Positions 40,058 to 48,896 of a stretch of DNA of 64,000 nt are shown here, piece by piece. Position 1 is the first letter of the stretch. Each line of letters starts with the position of its first letter. Both the position numbers and the translations under genes were made by a program. The stretch lies in the NCBI GenBank assembly GCA_963966185.1, contig CAWZYM010000144.1, forward strand, positions 216,001 through 280,000, given 5' to 3'. The stretch is from Rhabditoides inermis. Lineage: Eukaryota; Nematoda; Chromadorea; Rhabditida; Rhabditidae. Below the pieces are notes generated by a model. It saw only the letters and a program-made list of their open reading frames with translations, had not been told where the DNA came from and did no database searches.

Positions 40058-42220
40058 TCGACACAGTTCTACCCTCCCTTTTCTTTTCTGCCAGCGCGCG
40101 GTCGCGTGCCTTCCCCTGTTATTCCCCCGACCCCTGAACAATGCTGTGCGGCGGAGGACACTAACCGGACTGGTACTCGATTTTGCTACTATCTACATCT
40201 ACGGCATTGAGACTGGAGAGGAATCCTCGAAGACGATGAAACTCTCGGAGACGTCTCTTCGCGATCGATCATTGAAGCCCGGATCTTCCGTCGCCGAGAT
40301 CGAAACTTCCCCAGAAGCCGCAAGCAGGGGATGTCATGCACTACCATTAGCACGTACGCATCCTCGGGACTACCGAAATCCGTGTTATTGGGACTCGCAG
40401 TAGGCGTTGCATTACTGTATTTTACCGTAATCTTGCTGTAATTTACATACTTGTACTGTGCTACTTGATTCGAGATAAATATTCTGATTCTGATTCTGAT
40501 TCTTTTCTTTTCTCTCTCTCTCTCTCTCTCTTCTCCCTATCCCACTGTCTCGCTATCTCTTTCTCTCTTTCTCTTTCTCTTTCAGTATTATATTCTCTAG
40601 AAACAGTATTATATTCTCTATTGTCTACTGTCAACTTTCTAGAGACAATACTAATACTATGCTCTTGTTTGTCTACTGCATCTTTTTCTTCTACTGTGAC
40701 AACAACTTTCTAGAGACATTACTATGTTTTCTTCTGTCTACTTTCACCTCTCGTCACCTCTTCCACTCTCACTCTCATATCTGCAGTAATCACTATCACT
40801 GCGACTTTCGAGAGACAGTTGTGTCTACTCTCCCTTCTCTCTCTTCTTTTCTCTCTCCCATTCTCTCTCTTGTATACTTTCACGTCCCCGCTGCGGTGAC
40901 AACAACTTTCTAGAGACAGTACTATGGTACCTTCTGTCTACTCTTCTATTCTCACATCTGCAGTAGTCACTGCGAATTTCGAGAGACAGTTATGTAAAAA
41001 ACAATTTAACAGAAAGTACTACTCTCTTCTCTACTGTCTTCTCTCCCTGCTGTCTACTCTCTCACGTTCTAAAAATATAATTTGACCGCCTGTGCTTGCC
41101 AAATGACATGTATAAGGTGAACTCGATTTTCACCTCACCTCACTTCCACTCGACACTGTACTGCATCGAAAAGCGGATTTTCAGGCTGAATATGTACAAG
41201 AGAACAAGTAATAAACTCAAAACTTAGTTTCAACTGAAAAAAGAAGCAATACATAGTTCTATATTACGTCTACAATGACTTCGAGAAAAGAAGCCGGCTG
41301 GCGCGCCCTAACACGTTGTGCACACGTGTGAAGGAGTTTGAAACAGTTTGAGGTTGATTTGATCGTTAGAAAGCACTATCTATTGACGTCTCGAAACAAT
41401 TTACTTAACTTTCAACCTTCAACTTTTCGTTTTGTCAAAGTTATTCGTTGAAGATAGAAATTTTGTCTTTTTCAACTGACTCAATCCATTATTGTTATAT
41501 TATATTAGACATATTCCTATCAAAAAAGACACAACTGAGTGGATATGGGTCAGTGATTGCGAATGCCAACTATTCGATATCGATCGGTTGACCTGGCGGC
41601 TGGTAGCGAGCAATCCGGTGGGCGCGACCCCAGCAAGTAACGCGCGCTCAGAAAGTGTCTAATACTGTATGAAGACAAAATCTGATCGATCTGAAACTTT
41701 GACAGAAGGGTTTATTTGCCCATAGAAGCTTAAGTTTACAAATTGGACCCTCTATCTCGTCTGTACGAAAAGTCGATCATATTCGCCATATTTGGTGACT
41801 TTTAAAAAAAGGAAACCAATTTCTATAATCTATTATACGTAATCTTTCTTCTATTCAATTTTTATAGAAATCGAAGATCATGAATTTTGGGTGCATTTTG
41901 GGTACATTCGCCTATTTGGGCATGAAGATGAGGTCACAGGCAGCTGGTATCGCGGCTATCGACTTTTTCTAGGTCGATTCACCTACTATCCAAATTTGGT
42001 TCTAATTGAAGTATTTTGAAATTTTTCTCCATAGTTAAGAGATTAGGTGATAACTATGATCAGGAGATTGCTATTGACGAGATATTTGGAATTTTGCGTT
42101 CACGGGTGTTAAAGAAACTTTCTAGAAAAAATTAGCAAATAGGGTATACTTTGAAAAGAGATATCTCTCCGGAAAGAATGACAGACAGACACCATAGTAA
42201 ATATTAGTATGAAAGGGGGA
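39700..42220 (-). mobile_element. Element B (family II), last of an inserted three-element chain
   Basis: On the - strand it runs from TCCCCCTTTCATAC (42220) to a GC-rich hairpin ending in GGAGCGCTAG (39700). The 5' region of about 1.2 kb (42220-41040) matches A in inverted orientation. The CT-rich interior matches the second part of A and element F, except for a LINE insertion. Its 5' end abuts the 3' palindrome of C without a spacer. Size without the LINE is about 2.1 kb, close to F. Confidence 0.7.
40090..40502 (+). mobile_element. 5'-truncated LINE fragment with CTGATT tail in B
   Basis: A 413-bp insert absent from the matching places in F and A. It is flanked by an 11-bp direct repeat TTTTCTTTTCT (40079-40089 and 40503-40513). 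It ends in GAGATAAAT and CTGATT repeats. No reverse transcriptase motifs are visible, so it is probably 3' untranslated sequence. The tail form matches the other LINE ends here. Confidence 0.65.
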
Positions 42221-43880
42221 CTAGCCCGAGCGGCGCTGGCGCGCCGCTCGGGCTAGGGCCGCCTTCGGCGGCCTCACCACTCGAACATCAAAACTGAAAT
42301 CATAAATCAAATCTAATTTCAGAACTAATGTTTGCTCACAAACCTCTAATTTAACTAAGAATTACATTACAATACTAAATACCAAAATTGAAGACAATTT
42401 GACGTTGTTTACAATTTTGTTTACTTGTTCACACTTTATGTAAACAACATTTTGAACTCGCCTCCAAGTCTACTACACGTTACACATCTCTAAACACAGT
42501 TTCGGGTTGTTTACACATTTGTTTACTTGTTTACAACATTTGTAAACAACATTTTTGAACACACCAAGAATGTTACTAAACATTTGATATCTTTAAAACA
42601 CATTTTCAGGTTGTTTACAAAGTTGTTTACTTGTTTACATCACCTGTAAACAACATTTTTGAACTCGTCTCTCGATCTACATCATCTTAGATACCTTCAA
42701 AACAAACTTTTAATTTGTTGACAAAGTTGTTTACTTGTTGACAAACATGTAAACAACAACATCGCTGACTTGCCTCCAGGTCACGTACCAAGTTTGGACT
42801 CTTTGGCATAAAAACTGACCGAGATACAACATTACCATATTTGGAATGTTTACACATTTGTTTACTTGTTTACAACATTTGTAAACAACATTTTTGAACA
42901 CACCAAGAATGTTACTAAACATTTGATATCTTTAAAACACATTTTCAGGTTGTTTACAAAGTTGTTTACTTGTTTACATCACCTGTAAACAACATTTTTG
43001 AACTCGTCTCTCGATCTACATCATCTTAGATACCTTCAAAACAAACTTTTAATTTGTTGACAAAGTTGTTTACTTGTTGACAAACATGTAAACAACAACA
43101 TCGCTGACTTGCCTCCAGGTCACGTAAGTACCAAGTTTGGACTCTTTGGCATAAAAACTGACCGAGATACAACATTACCATATTTGGAATGTTTACACAT
43201 TTGTTTACTTGTTTACAACATTTGTAAACAACATTTTTGAACACACCAAGAATGTTACTAAACATTTGATATCTTTAAAACACATTTTCAGGTTGTTTAC
43301 AAAGTTGTTTACTTGTTTACATCACCTGTAAACAACATTTTTGAACTCGTCTCTCGATCTACATCATCTTAGATACCTTCAAAACAAACTTTTAATTTGT
43401 TGACAAAGTTGTTTACTTGTTGACAAACATGTAAACAACAACATCGCTGACTTGCCTCCAGGTCACTTACCAAGTTTGGACTCTTTGGCATAAAAACTGA
43501 CCGAGATACAACATTACCATATTTGGAATTATGCAAATGAGATCATTAACCAAAATTTAAATCATTGACCCTACAGTACTCTAACCCTAAAAGGGAATCT
43601 CAGTAGATCAAAAACTAACCATAGTTTACATAGAACTGGTCATCTCTCAGATTTTATGTTCTTAGATATGCAAATTTTCCAGGGAGAACCCATATAAGGA
43701 ACGGTCAGATCAGGACCTCAGGTAAACGATGCAGAGCGGTCACCACCTGAGATCTAATTTCCATACCTCAACCCCCAACGAACACTACAACTTGAGATAC
43801 AACTGCAGAAGGACAGACACACAGACAGACAGACAGACAGACAGACACCATAGCATAATTTATAGGGGGTGGGCGGGTGA
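42221..43880 (-). mobile_element. Element C (family III Helitron-like), middle of inserted chain
   Basis: On the - strand it starts TCACCCGCCCACCCCC (43880), then GCTATGGTGTCTGTC and a run of TCTG. It ends at 42221 in a strong palindrome with arms CTAGCCCGAGCGGCG and CGCCGCTCGGGCTAG. Just upstream is a second small hairpin, GGCCGCC/GGCGGCC. The interior has a 341-bp tandem repeat. The body is unrelated to B or U elements, yet both ends follow the same plan and both junctions (to B and to D) have no spacer. Confidence 0.65.
42421..43530 (-). repeat. 341-bp tandem repeat rich in TTGTTTAC
   Basis: Full units are at about 42841-43183 and 43184-43522, with a partial one before. Each holds several pairs of TTGTTTAC and GTAAACAA that can fold into short hairpins. 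One unit has four extra bases (GTAA) near 43126. Antisense open frames of 63-79 codons in the repeat are copies of one chance frame. Confidence 0.85.
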
Positions 43881-44147
43881 CTAGCGCTCCGGCGCGCTGT
43901 CGCGCGCCTCCGCACTAGGTATACAAGAATAGAAAAATAGAAGTATAGTTATTTTTGCGTAGAAACATCTTTTTCATCTCTATCCTACTTTCTTTCTCTG
44001 TTGTTTTTATCATTTTCTCTATTTTCAACTCATTTACTTCCTATTCCTCCATCTCTCTCTCCCTACCTTTCTCCCTCTCTCTCTCTCCCCACTCCCTCTC
44101 TCTCCCTCCGTCTCTCTCTTTCTCTTTTTTATTTTGTCTTTCGCTAT

Positions 44148-44190
<43 letters not shown>

Positions 44191-44348
44191 TATTCTCACG
44201 TCTCCGCAGCGGTGACAACAACTTTCTAGAGGCAGTACTATGGTATATTCCTTCTACTCTTCTACTCTCACGTCTGCAGTAGTCAATGCGAATTTCGAGA
44301 GACAGTTATGTCTACTCTCCCTCCTCTCTCCTCCTACCCCCTCTCTCG

Positions 44349-44385
<37 letters not shown>

Positions 44386-45537
44386 ATTCTCACATCTCCG
44401 CAGCGGTGACAACAACTTTCTAGAGACAGTACTATGGTATATTTCTTTAAAAAATACTTGCGTAAAAAGACTCAGTTTGTCTTGACCCAATTCAACAAAA
44501 GCGCATGCATAAAACGTTTACAAATACTAACACAAACCTGCGAAGACCAGACTGTTGACACTAACTAACATAGGAAATATAAGAATACAATTAAAGGAGA
44601 TGGAGAGAGAGAGAGAGAGAGAGAGAAGTGCAGGTTTGTGTTAGTATTTGTAAACGTTTTATGCATGCGCTTTTGTTGAATTGGGTCAAGACAAACTGAG
44701 TCTTTTTACGCAAGTACTTTTTAAAGAAAATATATGTGCTTTTGTTAAATTTCATAGAAATTTTTTATATGTAATATGTGCTGAATTATGACTATTCATC
44801 TGGATTTAATCAAAACCTAATCTGTCTCCTTCTGTTCTCTCTCTCTCCATCTGTTCTCTCTCACTGTTCTTTCTCTCTTTCACTGCGCTCTCTCGTTCTT
44901 TCTCCATCTCTCTCTGTCCTTCTCTCCATCTTTATCTGCCCTTCTCTCTATATCTGCCATTCTCTCTCTACCTCTGCTCTTCTCGCACTTCTTCGTCTCA
45001 TGTACCACACGTCACATCGTATTCACGGATCGCCGTTACGTTTCACAAAACGTTTTCACAGCATATTTTCTTATAACCAGTCGGTGTCGCGCCTACTGCG
45101 CTCTTCCTCCTGGTTATAGTTGGCGGGGTCAAAACAGTGCAAACCCGGCGCGCATTTGACGCTGGCGGCGGCGGGGCGGACTACACGCAAAGTGCAAGTT
45201 GGGAAAAGTCGGTAACGGGAAGGACACGAAACACGCTGGCCTTTCGCCTAGTGCGAGCGCGGGATCGCGCATAACTTCTTTCACAGAAAAGATACAAAGA
45301 TGCCGTCGACCAGTGATTTGGCCTACGAAACGGTGCGAATCTAACTAACATGATTTGGACAAGTTCACATTGGTTATAACATGACTTTTGGATATCACTT
45401 CTTGAAAATTCTGGCGCGAGCCTTATCCTAAGCCAAAAGAGAGGGCGCTGCGCGCCCTCTCTAATTCTGTCTACTCTTCTACTCTCACGTCTGCGGTAGT
45501 CACTGCGAATTTCGAACGACAGTTATATCTACTCTCC

Positions 45538-45581
<44 letters not shown>

Positions 45582-47514
45582 ATTATCACGTCTCCGCAGC
45601 GGTGACAACAACTTTCTAAACAACTTTCTAGAGACAGTACTATGGTATATTCTGTCTACTCTTCTACTCTCACGTCTGCGGTAATCACTGCAAATTACGA
45701 GAGACAGTTATTTCTACTCTCGCTCCTATATCCTCCTTTTCCTCCTCTCCCTCCTATCTCCTCTCTCTCTCTCTTTCTCTCTCTCTCGCTCGTCTACTCT
45801 CACGTCTCCGCAGCGGTGACAACAACTTTCTAGAAACAGTACTATGGTATATTCTGTCTACTCTTCTACTCTCACGTCTGCGGTAGTCACTGCGAATTTT
45901 AAGAGACAGTTATGAGTAATGAGTTATGTCTACTCTCCCTTCTCCTTCTTTCTCTCCCTTTCTCTCTTTTCTTTCTTTCTCTCTCTCTCTCTCTCTCGTC
46001 TACTTAATTCTGTCTACTCTTCCCTCTCCCTCCCTTTCCCTCCCTCTCCCCCCCTCTCTCCCTCCCTCTCCCTCTCTTTCCCTCCTCTTCCCCTCCTCTC
46101 TCTTCTCTCCCCCTCCCCCCTCTCTCTCTTGTCTATTATCACGTCTACGTCTCCGCTGCGGTGACAGCAACTTTCGAGATGAAGTACTGTGCTACTATTT
46201 CACATCTCCGCTTGCGGTGACAGCAATTTTCTAGAGGCAGATCTATGCTCTCCTCTATCTACTGTCACGTCTCCGCTGCGGAGACCGCAACTTTTTAGAG
46301 ACAGTATTGTGCTCTCTATTATCTATTTTCACTTCTCCGCTGCGGTGACAGCAATTTTCTAGAGAGAGAGAGAGAGAGAGTTATATGCCCTCTGTTACCT
46401 ACTTTCACGTCTCCGCTGCGGAATTCGATCCTCACCTCACCTCACTTCCACTCGTCACTATACATACAGCATCAAAAAGCGGAATTTCAGGTTGAATATG
46501 CACGAGTAAGGAACTCAAAAACCTAGTTTCAACTAACAAAAAGAAAGCTGTCCATATTTCTATATTACGTCTAGAATGACTTCGTGATGACACGGCTGAA
46601 AGGAAATAAGCCGGCTGGCGCGCCCTATTATGTTGTGCGCATGTTTGAAGGAGTTTGATAGTGTTTGAAGTTGGTTTGATCTTTACAAAACACTATATAT
46701 TGACTGAACTCGTCTTAAAACACTTTCCTTGTCTTTTCCAACCTTCAACTCTTCGTTTCGTCGAAATTATTCGATGAAGATAGAAATTTTGTCTTTTTTC
46801 AACAGAATCAATCCATTTTTATTTTATTTACACACGTATCTATCGAAAAAGGATATCACTATATGGATATGGGTCAGTAAATGCGAATGCCAACTATTTG
46901 GTATCGATCTGTTGACCTCGCGGCTGGTAGCGAGCAAGCCGGTGGGCGCGACCTCAGCAAGTAGTGCGCGCTCAGAAAATCGATCTGAAATTTGGACAGA
47001 AGGGCTTTTTTGCCCATAAAAGCTTAAGTTTACAAATTGGACACTCTAACTGGCCTGTACGAAAAGTCGATCATAGTTGCCATATTTGGTAGCTTTTCAA
47101 AAAAGGAAACCACTTTTTATGTTCTCTTGTACGTAATCTTTCTTCTATTCAATTTTTATAGAAATCGAAGATCATGAATTTTGGGTGCATTTTGGGTACA
47201 TTTGCCTATTTGGGCATGAAGATGAGGTCACAGGCATCTGGTATACCGGCTATCGATTTTTTCTAGGTCGATTCACCTACCCTCCAAATTTCGTTCTAAT
47301 TGAAGTATTTTGAAAATTTTCTCCATAGTTAAGAGATTAGGTGATAACTATGATCAGAAGATCGCTATTGACGAGATATTTGGAATTTTGCGATATTAGC
47401 ATAAGTGGAAACTTTTTAGAAGAATTCAACAACTAGGATAGATTTTGAAGAGAGATAGCTCTCCGGAAAGACAGACAGACAGACGCCATAGTAAATATTA
47501 GTCTAAAGGGGGGA
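43881..47514 (-). mobile_element. Element D (family II), first of the inserted chain
   Basis: On the - strand it runs from TCCCCCCTTTAGACTAAT (47514) to a hairpin ending in GGAGCGCTAG (43881). The 5' region (47514-46430) matches A, B and F. The interior is a CT-rich form of the A tandem repeat (about 44190-46430), interrupted by another Helitron-like insert at 44442-45464. Left of 43881 element C starts at once. Right of 47514 is the interrupted interior of A. Confidence 0.65.
44442..45464 (+). mobile_element. Helitron-like insert with CTAA end in D
   Basis: About 1 kb lies between GGTATA and TTCTGTC, which are continuous in a neighbouring repeat unit (GGTATATTCTGTC near 45649). So the insertion left no target duplication and lies between A and T. 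The 5' end (TTTCTTTAAAAAATAC) opens a 100-bp inverted repeat (arms 44442-44541 and 44630-44729). The 3' end is a hairpin AGAGGGCGC/GCGCCCTCT followed by CTAA. A-T target, terminal hairpin and CTRR end fit canonical Helitrons better than the CTAG elements do. It is non-coding. Confidence 0.6.
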
Positions 47515-47615
47515 AAGTTTTTGTCACATTGAAAGAAAAAGATGCAGTAGACAAACAAGAGCATATGTAGTATTAGTATTGTCTCTAGAAAGTTGACAGT
47601 AGAGTAGACAATATA

Positions 47616-47870
47616 TCTTTCCCCCTCGCGTTTCTCGCTAGAGAGCGGTTGCCCTATTCGCCCCTCTCTCGCGCTGCTGCCGTATTGATCGCCCCCTGAT
47701 CTACCGCAGCTTCACGCCAACTTGGCCCAGTGGATACGTTTTGAAACTGGGCCCGTACAGTGAGTCGGGTTAGCTGCTTCTCTCTCTCTCGCGCGCTTCC
47801 CTTTTCTCACTTTCTCACTCTTTTGGGTGGTTTTTGTATGGAGTAAAAGCCACCCAAACCAGGTACTGCC
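47616..47870 (+). promoter_or_regulatory. LINE 5' leader with two hairpins
   Basis: A CT-rich leader. One perfect 8-bp stem, GGCCCAGT (47724-47731) with ACTGGGCC (47746-47753), has a 14-base loop. A second, TTTGGGTGG (47822-47830) with CCACCCAAA (47850-47858), extends through T-A pairs and ends 12 bases before the ORF1 start codon. The start context GCCATGG is favourable. The internal promoter expected of such elements would lie here, but I recognise no specific motif. Confidence 0.5.
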
Positions 47871-48896
47871 ATGGATTCTTCTCAGTTCTCTTTCTTCTCT
47901 CGCATGCTCGAGCAGCAGAATCTCCTGATTGAGCAGCACGGCAAGCTCATCGCCAACCAGAGCAAGCAGCTGGAGGCTATTCAAGAGACTGTGTCGCAAA
48001 ACACCGCGGCCCTGTCTCGTCTGCTGGCAGCAATCGACTCGCCCCCTGCCGCCCGCTCGCCCCATATTCCCACGCTCACCTACTCGAGTGTGGCACGCGT
48101 GATGCACTCGGAGTCGGCTCGCTCCGTGTTCCTCGACAAGGCGACTCGCGCCGTTATCGTCGGTAGGGAGGAGAAGAAGACTGACGAGGAGACCTCCAAG
48201 GACGACTTCCTCTTCATCGGGGAGCTTGTCCGCGCCACCGGTGACGAGGAGCTGATCCAACTGTACGGCCAGAGGAAGATCTCGTGCCACCGCCACCCCG
48301 CTGTCCGACCGCCCAAGGGAAACCGCATCATCAAGGTCCAGCTGGAGACGAGCCAGCTCCGAGATCGTCTTCTTGCGGGCATTTACTCGCACAGGTGGAG
48401 CGCGCTGGAGAACGTACAGTTTCGCTACGCTCGCCGAGACTACACCGAGGAAGAACTGGCAGAAGACCGGGCCCTGCGGGGGCAGGCCAAGTCCCTCAAT
48501 GAGTCTGCCGGCAAGGTCGCCTTCGTCGTCCGCGACTGCCGACTCGTCAAGCTGCGTGTCCCCCGCGAGTTCAAGGATCACACGTCGCCTTCCGCAGCCC
48601 CGCCTCCTTTGCCACTCGTCTCTGAGTTCGTGCCGCCCACCGTCCCCGCCTCCAGGAGGAGCCGTGTCACCGCTGTCACCACTGCCTCTGCGCGCTCGCA
48701 GTCTCGCGCGTCTCGCTCTCGTGCCGCTTCCTGTTCCACTGCGCGTTCTCTCTCTTCTACTCGCGGGTCTAAACGGGTTGCTGACGAGTCTGCCGGAGGC
48801 ACTTTCCAGGAGCCGAAGCGGGTCGCCGGGGACGCTGCCGCTTCCTCTTCTGCCGCAGACACTGCCGTGACGATGGACGTGTCCGCCGTCTCCTAG
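47871..48896 (+). CDS. LINE ORF1 protein (341 aa), probable RNA-binding chaperone
   Basis: It starts at ATG 47871 in GCCATGG context and ends with TAG 48894-48896. Residues about 8-55 are heptad-like (LEQQNLLIEQHGKLIANQ) and suggest a coiled coil. Residues about 110-170 contain a compact mixed region (FLFIGELVRATGDEELIQLY). Residues about 202-232 (ALRGQAKSLNES, VVRDCRLVKLRVP) form a conserved-looking block that I associate with nematode LINE ORF1 proteins. The last 100 residues are Ser/Arg/Ala-rich. No zinc knuckle is seen. By family, it would bind the element RNA in a particle with ORF2. It is clearly more GC-rich than ORF2. A 427-codon open frame on the opposite strand is a shadow. Confidence 0.75.
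   Translation: MDSSQFSFFSRMLEQQNLLIEQHGKLIANQSKQLEAIQETVSQNTAALSRLLAAIDSPPAARSPHIPTLTYSSVARVMHSESARSVFLDKATRAVIVGREEKKTDEETSKDDFLFIGELVRATGDEELIQLYGQRKISCHRHPAVRPPKGNRIIKVQLETSQLRDRLLAGIYSHRWSALENVQFRYARRDYTEEELAEDRALRGQAKSLNESAGKVAFVVRDCRLVKLRVPREFKDHTSPSAAPPPLPLVSEFVPPTVPASRRSRVTAVTTASARSQSRASRSRAASCSTARSLSSTRGSKRVADESAGGTFQEPKRVAGDAAASSSAADTAVTMDVSAVS

Noticed and set aside
42731..43265. Antisense open frames of 63 and 79 codons in the 341-bp repeat
   Set aside because: They are identical copies of one chance frame in tandem repeats, with no known motif.
47715..47770. tRNA-like A box (TGGCCCAGTGG) in the LINE leader
   Set aside because: No matching B box or cloverleaf can be drawn. The bases belong to a simple hairpin.
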